From Lunatibacter salilacus (GTDB taxonomy: Bacteria; Bacteroidota; Bacteroidia; Cytophagales; Cyclobacteriaceae): a stretch of 64,000 bases of DNA. Shown here piece after piece: positions 43,577-52,622 of this stretch. The stretch covers positions 372,001 through 436,000 of the forward strand of contig NZ_VOLC01000002.1 of assembly GCF_009797935.1 (NCBI RefSeq). The letters are read 5' to 3'. Positions within the stretch are counted from its first letter, which is position 1, and every line of letters begins with the position of its first letter. Below the pieces are notes generated by a model. That model was given only the letters and a program-made list of their open reading frames with translations. It did no database searches and was not told the DNA's origin. Position numbers and translations under genes: made by a program.

Positions 43577-45160
43577 ATGGATTTTTCTCTTAAAGATTAC
43601 GGCATCGATGTTTCTACGATATTGCGCAATTCCCAAACTGCTGTGCTATACGAATCTGCCCTAAAACTTGAAAAAGGGTCTGCAATTTCCAGCACCGGAG
43701 CCTTGCTGGTGTATTCGGGCAAACGTACTGGTAGAAGTCCAAAGGATAAGCGGGTAGTTAGGCAAGAAAATTCAGAACAGAACATTGATTGGGGTGCTGT
43801 AAATCAAGAAATGGACGAGCATACCTTTATGGTAAATCGTGAACGGGCAATTGATTATTTTAATACCCGTGAGGTTTTATATGTGGTAGACGCATTTGCT
43901 GGATGGGACCCTAACTATAGGCTCAAGATACGAATCATTTGCACTAGAGCCTACCATGCCCTTTTCATGCAAAACATGCTAATTATGCCCACAGAGGAAG
44001 AATTGGCGGATTTTGGGGAACCTGATTATGTAATATTCAACGGAGGTGCGTTTCCGGCTAATTCATTTACGACGACCATGACCTCTAAAACAAGCATCGG
44101 CCTTAGCTTGGAACGCAAAGAAATGGTTATCCTCGGAACTGAATATGCAGGTGAAATGAAAAAGGGAATTTTTTCTGTAATGAACTATCTTATGCCCTTG
44201 GAGAACGTCTTGCCCATGCACTGCTCGGCTAATGTGGGTGAGTCTGGTGATGTCACCGTTTTATTCGGACTTTCCGGAACAGGAAAAACCACTCTCAGTG
44301 CAGACCCAAACCGTAAACTAATAGGAGACGATGAACATTGCTGGAATGGAGAGGGAGTCTTTAATATAGAGGGGGGCTGCTATGCAAAAGCTATCGATCT
44401 GAGCGAGGAGCACGAGCCGGACATCTTTCGAGCAATTCGTTTTGGTACCGTTTTGGAAAATGTCGTTTATGATCCTAAAACCCGCATAGTTGATTATTCT
44501 GATACCCGAATCACTCAAAACACCAGGGCATCCTATCCAATAGAGTTTATTGACAACACCCAAATACCCTGCATGGCTGGCCATCCCAAGAACATCATCC
44601 TATTGACCTGCGACGCGTTTGGCGTTCTTCCTCCTGTAAGCAAACTTACTCCAGAGCAGGCAAGCTATCATTTTATTGCAGGCTACACGGCAAAAGTTGC
44701 AGGAACTGAAATGGGGGTTAAAGAGCCATCAGCCACTTTTAGTGCGTGTTTCGGTGCCGCATTTATGATGTGGCACCCCAACAAATATGCTACACTGCTT
44801 GAAAAAAAGATGAAAGAACATGGTACTACTGCCTGGCTAGTGAATACCGGTTGGAGTGGTGGGGATTATGGGGTTGGGTCACGAATTAAACTGAAGTTTA
44901 CCCGAGCAATAATCGACGCTATACATCAAGGCAGTTTCGAAGGTGTGGCCTTTCAAAAAGAGGAAAACTTTGGGCTTGAAATTCCATTGACCTGTCCTAA
45001 TGTGCCCTCAGAAATATTGATTCCTGAAAATACTTGGGAAGATAAAGAAAAGTTCAAGACCATTAAATCAAAATTGGTAAAACTCTTTATCGATAATTTC
45101 AAACAATTCGAAAGCAAAGTCAGCCCTGAAATTGCTGAAGCCGGACCTAAAATAACATAG
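43577..45160 (+). CDS. pckA: Phosphoenolpyruvate carboxykinase (ATP)
   Basis: The 527-residue enzyme converts oxaloacetate and ATP to PEP, the first step of gluconeogenesis. [13 protein letters not shown] lies near 50, MHCSANVGE near 215, the kinase P-loop [14 protein letters not shown] near 231, [23 protein letters not shown] near 248-270 and NTRASYP near 313. These features indicate the ATP-dependent bacterial/plant type and not the GTP type. Opposes ppc biochemically; both are present in this window. A short hairpin follows. Confidence 0.97.
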   Translation: MDFSLKDYGIDVSTILRNSQTAVLYESALKLEKGSAISSTGALLVYSGKRTGRSPKDKRVVRQENSEQNIDWGAVNQEMDEHTFMVNRERAIDYFNTREVLYVVDAFAGWDPNYRLKIRIICTRAYHALFMQNMLIMPTEEELADFGEPDYVIFNGGAFPANSFTTTMTSKTSIGLSLERKEMVILGTEYAGEMKKGIFSVMNYLMPLENVLPMHCSANVGESGDVTVLFGLSGTGKTTLSADPNRKLIGDDEHCWNGEGVFNIEGGCYAKAIDLSEEHEPDIFRAIRFGTVLENVVYDPKTRIVDYSDTRITQNTRASYPIEFIDNTQIPCMAGHPKNIILLTCDAFGVLPPVSKLTPEQASYHFIAGYTAKVAGTEMGVKEPSATFSACFGAAFMMWHPNKYATLLEKKMKEHGTTAWLVNTGWSGGDYGVGSRIKLKFTRAIIDAIHQGSFEGVAFQKEENFGLEIPLTCPNVPSEILIPENTWEDKEKFKTIKSKLVKLFIDNFKQFESKVSPEIAEAGPKIT

Positions 45161-45184
45161 TATCAATTTGGGTCTTACGAATTG

Positions 45185-45227
45185 CCAAAAGCTGAAAGAG
45201 TCTTTTGTTTCTCTTTTAGCTTTTTGG
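45185..45227 (+). terminator. Probable terminator downstream of pckA
   Basis: An imperfect stem (CCAAAAGCTGAAAGAG with CTCTTTTAGCTTTTTGG) begins 24 nt after the pckA stop; the right arm is T-rich. Loop about 10 nt. Confidence 0.55.
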
Positions 45228-45333
45228 AAATAGAATTGCACTAGTCGATACAAGCTGGGTTTACTGGAGTCAAAATCTTCCTGCTCCCCTCAAAATCTAT
45301 TAATAAACACGCTTATACCCTATTTCAGTTTAT

Positions 45334-46437
45334 CTAAGAAAAAGCATTAAACGAAATCGTGAATTTCACTCCATGACCCAGCTTACTCTCGACAGCAATT
45401 TTCCCTCCCAACGAAGTGATGTGGTTGTGGATCAAATACAAGCCTATGCCTTTACTGTCAGCATGGTCATGGAATTTTTGCTGAAAGCCAAATATTTTGT
45501 CACCAACTTTTTCCATATCGAACCCCTGTCCCTCATCAGCAAATATCAATTGATTAATACCGTTTTCATGTCGTGAGGTTATGCTAATTCTAGCATAATC
45601 GTTTGTTTTGGCATATTTTATTGAATTGGTGAGTAAATTGAGAAAAATACTTTCCAGAAATGGTCCATTAAACCTGACTGAAGTTAACTCAGAGAAATCT
45701 GTTTTGATATCGGCTTTGGAATATTCAATAAGTGAACTGAGAGACAACTTAACTTTATTAAACACGTGCTCCAAATCCAACAGGTCAACCTTGGTTTGTA
45801 CAAGCTCTTTTTGCCCCAATACATCTACATATGCATCCAGCGTTGCCTTCATTCCATCGGTGGATAGCTTCAACATGCTAATTAGCTCCAAAGTCTCGGG
45901 GTCTTGCAGGGAAGAGAGATCCAATATCTCAAATAGTGCCAATAGGTTGTTCACCGGAGCTCGGAGATCGTGAGACGTAGTGATAGTAAGATCTTTGAGT
46001 TCCTTATTTGCTTTTGTTAGAGAAGCAAGAAGGGCATTTCTATCATCTTCCAGTCGTTTTTTGGCAGTAATGTTTTTTGCAATGGCATAGATATGCCCTT
46101 CTTCCTTTGCAAGTATAGAAGTCCAGGAAAGCCAGTAAACCTCGCCTTTTTTACTTAAATATCTATTTTCAAAATTCAAAAGGGGACTTCCTGTGATAAC
46201 ATTTTCTCGACTTTTATTGGTTTTATCAAAATCTTCCCTGAAGACAAAAGAACTGATGGGCCTGCTGTATAATTCTTCTTTCGAATATCCCATCAGTTTA
46301 AAAAAAGCCGGATTTACCTTCCTAAAATACCCATCATATCCAGCAATGCAAAGCATATCGGGAGATAGATCGAAAAACAAACCCATGTTAAATGCAGAGT
46401 CACTCATGATCGGCAGATCAATAGAAATATTTTTCAT
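45334..46437 (-). CDS. PAS-domain sensor histidine kinase, soluble
   Basis: The 367-residue protein has one PAS domain (about 18-126, with PAC segment YAIAKNITAKKRLEDD), a short coiled linker, a HisKA dimerisation domain with phospho-acceptor H156 in TTSHDLRAP, and a HATPase domain with N box LLTNSIKYA, G1 box FADEGQGFDM and G2 box GIGLYLIHNHI. No membrane segment is visible, so it senses an intracellular signal. No response regulator is adjacent; candidates include the orphan receiver at 12214-12609, which is speculative. Transcribed convergently with pckA. Confidence 0.9.
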   Translation of the reverse strand: MKNISIDLPIMSDSAFNMGLFFDLSPDMLCIAGYDGYFRKVNPAFFKLMGYSKEELYSRPISSFVFREDFDKTNKSRENVITGSPLLNFENRYLSKKGEVYWLSWTSILAKEEGHIYAIAKNITAKKRLEDDRNALLASLTKANKELKDLTITTSHDLRAPVNNLLALFEILDLSSLQDPETLELISMLKLSTDGMKATLDAYVDVLGQKELVQTKVDLLDLEHVFNKVKLSLSSLIEYSKADIKTDFSELTSVRFNGPFLESIFLNLLTNSIKYAKTNDYARISITSRHENGINQLIFADEGQGFDMEKVGDKIFGFQQKFHDHADSKGIGLYLIHNHITSLGGKIAVESKLGHGVKFTISFNAFS

Positions 46438-46576
46438 ATGCTGTTATATACTCTTTAAACGTATAAAAATCATATTGGAAAAATCAGCCTATCGCTGTTA
46501 AAAACAGGCCAAATTCACGAAGGCAAATTACTAAACAATTGGTTATTAGAGAAGTAAAATTAACTTTTTTTAGTTA

Positions 46577-46606
46577 CAAAAGGTGAAGATAATTCTCCAC
46601 CTTTTG
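46577..46606 (-). terminator. Terminator downstream of the DUF2911 gene
   Basis: A CAAAAGGTG / CACCTTTTG stem (9 bp) with an internal AGA-TCT extension lies 18 nt past the DUF2911 stop on the minus strand. A run of A/T follows. Confidence 0.6.
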
Positions 46607-46624
46607 AATTGATCACAGAAACCC

Positions 46625-47230
46625 TTAGAAGGCAGTTTTAAAGCCTTCCATCTTTTGATCAACCTGGGTATCGACCATAAATGAAAGTTTCGTTTTTTCC
46701 CATGCCATAGTGACTTTTGCCACTTTGTTGTTCTCCGCAGAGATGCTATAGGTTAGTCGTTCCTGTACGTCGTTGCCAGTCGTTGGAGTAGCCTTCACCG
46801 AAACGATATCGTCGTTTGACAGGGCAGTTTCGTCCACTTTTCCATCTTTGGTATATGCATACACTGCATTTCCCTTGCTGTTTATGTGAATCGTCCACTC
46901 TCCGGAAGCTTGAGGGGTAATGAAAAGCGTATATTTGCCGGCGGGGATATTCTTATCACCAATGCGCACGGGAGTGCTGAATTCAATGGTTGTCGGTGCA
47001 TTGGCTCCCGCTCTCCAGGTCACTCCAAACTTTTCCAACTCTCCAAAGACTTTCCTGCCTTTCACTGCAGGTGAAGAATAATCCATACTGATTTTGGTAA
47101 AACCCACCACTTGGGAAACATGGGCAGCCGGGCTGGGGGCAGGTGAAAACATTTGGGCTTGACTTTGCCCTGTGGCGAACAAAAACACGAGTGCTGTAAG
47201 GCTCAATAAATAAATGCTGACTTTTTTCAT
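46625..47230 (-). CDS. DUF2911 exported protein
   Basis: The 201-residue protein has a signal peptide (residues 5-25, cleavage after AQA) followed by a DUF2911 domain: ISMDYSSPAVKGRKVFG near 48, VTWRAGANAPTTIEF near 70, and IPAGKYTLFITPQ near 96. DUF2911 proteins are frequent in Bacteroidota and have no assigned biochemical role. It is a single-gene unit with its own terminator. Confidence 0.93.
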   Translation of the reverse strand: MKKVSIYLLSLTALVFLFATGQSQAQMFSPAPSPAAHVSQVVGFTKISMDYSSPAVKGRKVFGELEKFGVTWRAGANAPTTIEFSTPVRIGDKNIPAGKYTLFITPQASGEWTIHINSKGNAVYAYTKDGKVDETALSNDDIVSVKATPTTGNDVQERLTYSISAENNKVAKVTMAWEKTKLSFMVDTQVDQKMEGFKTAF

Positions 47231-47371
47231 AACTGGTATCTTATTTTTGGTTTAATTTAAGTAAAACTACTACAATCGGTGAATTATATATCGTATTTGT
47301 CGTGAATTGAACCGCAATTTTTATGAATGGGATCAGGCCTTATTAAACACCAACTGGTAGATCTCTAGTTT

Positions 47372-47511
47372 TTAGAATTTCCCGACACACCTGATAGCGT
47401 ACCCACTTCCTTTATTTAAGGGGTATTGGCCCCCATGTCCTTTGAAATTCTGTCCCCATTCAAAACCAATGTTGTATTCGGAAGAACTCCAATATATGTC
47501 GCCTTTTAGAC
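47372..47511 (-). pseudogene. Remnant of a FISUMP-domain protein (C-terminal tail only)
   Basis: Immediately after the heparinase stop, in another frame, the minus strand encodes about 46 residues ending in a stop, with IYWSSSEYNIGFEWGQNF and GYAIRCVGKF. These phrases are the closing part of Fibrobacter succinogenes major (FISUMP) domains, which usually span about 150-200 residues and end with a [GY]-x-[VI]-RCV pattern. No start codon or upstream part of such a protein is nearby. It looks like a decayed or rearranged gene end left beside the lyase gene. Confidence 0.6.
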
Positions 47512-49443
47512 TCAGTTTCCGGCTAAATGCACCCGAATTATATCCTTTCCGTCTTTGATGGTCCATGCCGGAATTCGTATTTCCAACCGCTTGAGACCTG
47601 GCATTTGCCGGTCCAGCTCCAGCGGGGCAGGATCTAGGGATACGACAGACATCAGCAAATGGGGATGGGAAACATTTTCTAGAATCACCTCCTTTCCGTC
47701 CTGTCTCAAGATCGCCCCGCCTGGTGTGATCTCTACTGCCGCCTGTGTGAGAAGTTGCCAGGTGATTGATTTGGTGTTTTCATTGATTTCCAAGTGGTCT
47801 TCAACTACTATGGAGTTGTCATCGGGCTTTATAAATTTGCGATGGGCTTTTTTGATGTTTTCACCAAAAACCGGGGTGAGATCAAAAGTAGCCTGTGATT
47901 TTCCATCAGGCTGAAAGTCTGCTAAAGCTGCAAACCCATCGTTTACGTGCAAGGCGTCGTTGACAGTCAAGGTACTGTGGCCATAATTGTTTTTGGTTAA
48001 AAGTGTCCATCTTTCGCACTCCTGGCAGTTGCCCCACAGGTTGAATCCGGTAATTTCGAGCTCATTATAAGGTTGATTTCCGGGATCGATAACCCAACGG
48101 ACTCCATTCAGTTCCCAAATGAAGGATCCGGCATCCATATTTCCATGGCTGATGGTAGCCCTTCCTCCCTTACCTCCGAAATAAAAGGCTTCAGGACCCT
48201 CAAATTCACCTCTCATGATAACGATGGGATTGGAACCGTCCCCTTTCCAAGCTAAGGGTAGGCTTGCCTCCTGCGTAGGTTCAAACTGGGCTAACCAAAC
48301 CAGCCCCGCACCCCCAATTCGGTTCAGCTTCCCCATTTGGGCAGCCGGCTGCATGAATTTTTCTTTCTCCACATATAGAGGGTTGCCTGTCTTGGTGCCA
48401 AACCAAGCCAAGGTAATGTCTCCGGCTGTTCCGTGTTTGTCTCCACAGTCAGCATAGTTATAATACCATCCGGAAGGGGCAACACTTAAATACCTGAAAT
48501 CTGCACTAGCCTTAAAAGCTGGATATTCGGCAATTCCAAAATCAGTTCCGAAGGCGGACTCCAACATAGCAGACGTCAACACCGAAAAGCTTGTTCCATA
48601 TCCCCAGTAAGTAGATCCTTCCGGATAAACGCCATCCGGCCCATATTCCTCCAACGCATAGGGCATACCGTCCAGTGATCTACTGATTGTCTTAGACGCC
48701 AGCTCCGGATCAATATCCGCAATCATGATGGCTGCGGCAATCATGCCCCCATTACATACCTGGTTCCAGTTGTTTGTTCCGTTCACCCATCCCCGGTTTC
48801 CTTCCCAGCTTGGGTTTATACCTTTTTCAATAAGGGCCTTTTTGGCTAAGGTTACAGTTGATTTTGGCAAATCTTTACCTACCCAATCAATGGCGAGGGC
48901 TACAGCAGTTGCCATTTCTGCCACATCCAGATAGTGTGAGGGGTTCCAATCGGTGAAATTGGACACGGCGATTACTTCCTCGTTGATTTTGTCAAGCAGC
49001 TTCTTATCCTTTTCCAAGCGATAGGTCATTCCAAGTACGTTTACCCGATACAGCATCTCCCGAGAGGTGCTGAGGAGCCTTCTTCCGATCATATCCCGCT
49101 CCAAAACAGGCTCATCCAACACTTGGTAGGCGTTTAATTTAACGCCCTCATAGTAATTGGCTACCATGGGATCCTTCTTTATCTGGCTTTTTACTTTCCT
49201 TTCCAAGGCAGGAGTCAACACCAGTTTCGGACTGGACTTCCTTAGATTTTGTCGAAGATAGGAAACCGAAATGGGGTTATCCAGTTTGTGCGGGTCGTTT
49301 ATAACACTGCTTTGGATAGCTTTATCCTCCAAATTCTCAGAGGATTTCATGGGTTCTGATGAAATTTTCTCACCGGTATAGGCACTTAGGCCAATGATCA
49401 GAAAGAATAAAAGGATGGATGTGGGTTTATTGAAGTTTTTCAT
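47512..49443 (-). CDS. Heparinase II/III-family polysaccharide lyase
   Basis: The 643-residue exported protein has a signal peptide (hydrophobic residues 9-22). An alpha/alpha-toroid domain follows, with NNWNQVCNGGMIAAAIM near 225, EYGPDGVYPEGSTYWGYG near 266, and a C-terminal beta-sandwich with GGKGGRATISHGNMDAGSFI near 427 and VIDPGNQPY near 451. The catalytic-type Asn/His/Tyr set of the heparinase II/III superfamily is represented. Members of this group cleave uronic-acid polysaccharides by beta-elimination, e.g. heparan, alginate or related glycans; the substrate here cannot be read off. It lies 94 nt beyond a second lyase-like gene, on the same strand. Confidence 0.82.
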   Translation of the reverse strand: MKNFNKPTSILLFFLIIGLSAYTGEKISSEPMKSSENLEDKAIQSSVINDPHKLDNPISVSYLRQNLRKSSPKLVLTPALERKVKSQIKKDPMVANYYEGVKLNAYQVLDEPVLERDMIGRRLLSTSREMLYRVNVLGMTYRLEKDKKLLDKINEEVIAVSNFTDWNPSHYLDVAEMATAVALAIDWVGKDLPKSTVTLAKKALIEKGINPSWEGNRGWVNGTNNWNQVCNGGMIAAAIMIADIDPELASKTISRSLDGMPYALEEYGPDGVYPEGSTYWGYGTSFSVLTSAMLESAFGTDFGIAEYPAFKASADFRYLSVAPSGWYYNYADCGDKHGTAGDITLAWFGTKTGNPLYVEKEKFMQPAAQMGKLNRIGGAGLVWLAQFEPTQEASLPLAWKGDGSNPIVIMRGEFEGPEAFYFGGKGGRATISHGNMDAGSFIWELNGVRWVIDPGNQPYNELEITGFNLWGNCQECERWTLLTKNNYGHSTLTVNDALHVNDGFAALADFQPDGKSQATFDLTPVFGENIKKAHRKFIKPDDNSIVVEDHLEINENTKSITWQLLTQAAVEITPGGAILRQDGKEVILENVSHPHLLMSVVSLDPAPLELDRQMPGLKRLEIRIPAWTIKDGKDIIRVHLAGN

Positions 49444-49537
49444 TTGGTGGGTATTTTTTTGCTTTCAGAAATGAGGCATGATATTATCGATTAAATAATC
49501 TATTGACGGTCCGCAAGAATTGGAATTGATGATTGGG

Positions 49538-50617
49538 TTAATAAACTAACATGGGTTTCATTAATGTGGGGAATGTCCACGCAAAATGATGAACGGGGTA
49601 ACTTACAGGATGTGCGGGTTTAGCATACTCGCCATACTCCGGATCTTCATATATCCCCTCCATGGCCTCAAATAAGTTCCCCGGCCAACTTTCAGGTGAA
49701 CCGGGACGCTGATTTTCATGCCAAGGCCAGGCTTCCGGATCTTTTACAAATTGGAGCAAGTAGTCCAGTCCTAACTTGATCGACCGGTCATCTTCCTTCC
49801 AGTGCAACAAGTCGGTTCCCTCAGCTTGCAGGATTACCCAACAGGCGGCCGTGATGGGTGCCAGCGAGAAATAGGTATACCACAATCCCCTGTCCTGTCT
49901 GCGAACTTCTTCCGGCATATGGCCGTCTGCTGCTATTTTCTCAAAAAGGTCTGATTTGATCAAGCGGATATTTTCGGCCATTTCCTCCGCATCCTCCAAA
50001 TAAACCGCACTCAGTACAGATCCATACCTTCCCCAATCCGCCCAATTATTTTTTCTGTTTCGTATTTCATTGCTTGCTTTGCGATAGACTGTGGTAACCC
50101 AATTTTCAAATCTTTTTTGCTGGCGGTCCTTCCATATTTTCTGATTTTTCATCAGATCGGCTGCTATCAACAAGCCGGGTCCTGAATAAGCCATTACCAA
50201 AGGTCCGTCCGCCTCACTATATCCTATGTTTTTATCCGCCCAGGCATTCAAAAAATAAATGGCCCTTTTACCGTATTTCTTCTTCCCGCTTAGCCTATAG
50301 GCAAGTGCACACGAATAGGCCTGAAATGAATCTGATTGTAAACTTCGGGAATTGTTCCGGTGTCCGTCTGGATCTACATAAAACCCGGGTACAGCAAAAT
50401 CTGTCAGTGCATGGTGATTTTGCGTCAAAGCCGTATCGGCATAGGCCAACAACTGCAAATATGCTTGATAATATGGTTCCTTTTTAAGCTCAACTTGCGT
50501 CTTGACAAATAGAATTTGATCTTCCGGATGCATTCCATTACTTGCAACCGTGCTTGTGTTCAAGCACACTAAGAAAAGCAATCCAAGGATTAAACTAAAA
50601 GATATTTTGGGTTTCAT
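49538..50617 (-). CDS. Alginate lyase-like (toroid) protein
   Basis: The 359-residue exported protein has a signal peptide (cleavage after VAS, about residue 26) and an all-helical toroid domain: QAYSCALAYRLSGKKKYGKRAIYFLNAW near 100, RNRKNNWADWGRYGSVLSAVY near 190, GLWYTYFSLAPITAACWVI near 247. These phrases match the alginate_lyase superfamily (NNW-x-x-W corresponds to the NNH/NNW catalytic-site region). The family includes lyases for mannuronate, glucuronan and related glycans. Likely partners are the lyase downstream and the SusC/SusD pair upstream. Confidence 0.72.
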   Translation of the reverse strand: MKPKISFSLILGLLFLVCLNTSTVASNGMHPEDQILFVKTQVELKKEPYYQAYLQLLAYADTALTQNHHALTDFAVPGFYVDPDGHRNNSRSLQSDSFQAYSCALAYRLSGKKKYGKRAIYFLNAWADKNIGYSEADGPLVMAYSGPGLLIAADLMKNQKIWKDRQQKRFENWVTTVYRKASNEIRNRKNNWADWGRYGSVLSAVYLEDAEEMAENIRLIKSDLFEKIAADGHMPEEVRRQDRGLWYTYFSLAPITAACWVILQAEGTDLLHWKEDDRSIKLGLDYLLQFVKDPEAWPWHENQRPGSPESWPGNLFEAMEGIYEDPEYGEYAKPAHPVSYPVHHFAWTFPTLMKPMLVY

Positions 50618-50731
50618 AAATGATTAAACTCTCAATTATAAAAATAGAAAATTTCGCTGTAAAAGGTAAAGGATATTCTCCAAAAACGCATCATTGCAAA
50701 TCAAATATTCCACCAACGGAAATATCAAAAA

Positions 50732-50764
50732 AATTCCCCCGAAACATATTGCATCGGGGGAATT
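50732..50764 (-). terminator. Terminator after susD, before the lyase genes
   Basis: An 11-bp perfect stem (AATTCCCCCGA / TCGGGGGAATT) with an 11-nt loop is followed on the minus strand by seven T. It lies 47 nt beyond the susD stop, so it should end most transcripts before the lyase genes. Confidence 0.8.
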
Positions 50765-50810
50765 AAATTTTTGAACTATTAATTTATCTACTTAATAACT
50801 AAGCATCCTA

Positions 50811-52604
50811 TTAATTCCAGCCCGGATTTTGTCCTAATGCAGGGTTTTGTGCCAAATCATTCAAAGGTATTGGCCACAAATAATCCTTGCTTTCATCAAA
50901 AACAGGATTGTCCCAATCGGTATCCTTGTAAACGTCGATATATGTCTTACCGTTGTCAGGATCCACGCTGGTTTTAATAATCGCGTTTTCAAACCTATCT
51001 TGGTGAGCAGCATTCCATTGGATGCCCATATCCTTTTTCAGCAATTTCTTTCCCTGCTTCCACCTTCTCAAATCATCATAGCGAAATCCTTCTCCAAATA
51101 GTTCTATTCTTCTTTCTCTGCGAATTTCTACGAGTAAAGAGGAAATACCATCATCCGCATATCTTGGGTCCATCGGAGGATTAAGTCCCATAGCAGGCAT
51201 GGCTACCCGCTCCCGAAGCAGGTTAATACTCATGTCCAAGTCAGCTTGCGTGATCTCTCCCAATTCTGCTTTAGCCTCAGCATAGTTCAATAAGACCTCA
51301 GCGTATCTCATAATAAGAGCTGGGAACTCACCGGTATTAAAAGCCTTGCCTATCTGGTCATCCGCATTATAGTGCTTTATAACATGGTATCCAGTAGAAG
51401 AAGTTCTTCCGCCTGGCATACCTGCAATTCTAGGATAATCAAGTCCGTCGGCATTGTGGTATTTATAAAAGGCGGCATCATCCGGATGAAGAACGGTTTG
51501 TCTCAATCGTGGATCCCTATTCACGAAAATATTTTCGAAAACATCATCCCCCTGATAAGAATTGGATAAAGTTATGGGCAAACCGTCGGTACACAAAAAA
51601 TCCTCCACTACGTTCCGTGTAGCACCACCCGTATAGCTATAATAACTTTGAACATGATTATTCAAAATTCCCAACCGATACCTTCTCCAAATTATAACTT
51701 CTGGGTTACCGGTAAGATCAGCGAGACCTCTATGAAAAGAATTATAATCAAGTGAGGGGTTTCCGGTAGAATATATGGAATGTGGTCCATTGTCCATAAT
51801 ATCCTTTGCAGCATTTGCGGCTTCTGTCAACCACATGTCTGCATCAGGCAAACCATGATATTTCCTCCAAGTACCTTCAAACAAGCAGACTCGGGATTTG
51901 ATCGCTAAGGCAGCCCATCGGTTTAACCTTCCCGGATTATTGCCATCCCCCCAGTCGTTGGGAATACTGGCTACTGCAAAATTCAAATCTTCCAACACTT
52001 TATTCATCACCTCTACCCGGGGTGTCCTCGATGCGAATAATTCATCTGAATCGATATTCAATTCCCGATCCACATAAGGTGCATCCCCAAACATTTTTAC
52101 CATGTGATGGTAAAACCATCCACGGAATAATCTGGCTTCGCCTATATATCGGTTTCTAATGTTCTCAGGAATATTTGCTTTTCCGTAATTTTCCAAACCA
52201 ACATTAATCGCCCGGACAAAATTCCAACCCCTAAAGCCATACCACTGATCATTAATTCCAGACGATTGTGTCGGGACTATATGCTTACCTGCACGAACCT
52301 GCTGATAAGGCCTATGCCGCTCGTGATCGGGAGCCAAATTATCCGCAAATCCATCTACATGTAAATAACTGACCATTAAGCTATTAAATCCATTATCATG
52401 ACCAAGCATAATTGGTATATCCGTATCATTGGAAACCATATGGTAAAAAAAGTTATTATACGTGGCCAAATCGTTAGCGGTATTCCAAAATGTATCATTA
52501 CTGACTTCATCCAACGGAAACCTTTCTAGAAAATCATCATTACAGGCTCCCAGCATAAAAACTGTTACTAGAAGAACCTCAAACTTATATATGTATTTTT
52601 TCAT
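50811..52604 (-). CDS. SusD/RagB-family surface glycan-binding lipoprotein (PUL 1)
   Basis: From the ATG at 52604 the product is 597 residues with a lipoprotein signal (lipobox LGAC, Cys about residue 21) and a SusD-like fold: ARLFRGWFYHHMVKMFGDAPYVDREL near 155, NRWAALAIKSRVCLFEGTW near 235, and the C-terminal RRERRIELFGEGFRYDDLRRWKQGK near 515. SusD proteins bind glycan fragments at the cell surface and hand them to SusC. Another in-frame ATG at 52616 is possible. It follows susC by 6-18 nt. Confidence 0.93.
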   Translation of the reverse strand: MKKYIYKFEVLLVTVFMLGACNDDFLERFPLDEVSNDTFWNTANDLATYNNFFYHMVSNDTDIPIMLGHDNGFNSLMVSYLHVDGFADNLAPDHERHRPYQQVRAGKHIVPTQSSGINDQWYGFRGWNFVRAINVGLENYGKANIPENIRNRYIGEARLFRGWFYHHMVKMFGDAPYVDRELNIDSDELFASRTPRVEVMNKVLEDLNFAVASIPNDWGDGNNPGRLNRWAALAIKSRVCLFEGTWRKYHGLPDADMWLTEAANAAKDIMDNGPHSIYSTGNPSLDYNSFHRGLADLTGNPEVIIWRRYRLGILNNHVQSYYSYTGGATRNVVEDFLCTDGLPITLSNSYQGDDVFENIFVNRDPRLRQTVLHPDDAAFYKYHNADGLDYPRIAGMPGGRTSSTGYHVIKHYNADDQIGKAFNTGEFPALIMRYAEVLLNYAEAKAELGEITQADLDMSINLLRERVAMPAMGLNPPMDPRYADDGISSLLVEIRRERRIELFGEGFRYDDLRRWKQGKKLLKKDMGIQWNAAHQDRFENAIIKTSVDPDNGKTYIDVYKDTDWDNPVFDESKDYLWPIPLNDLAQNPALGQNPGWN

Positions 52605-52622
52605 TATTGCGTTCATTTAATA

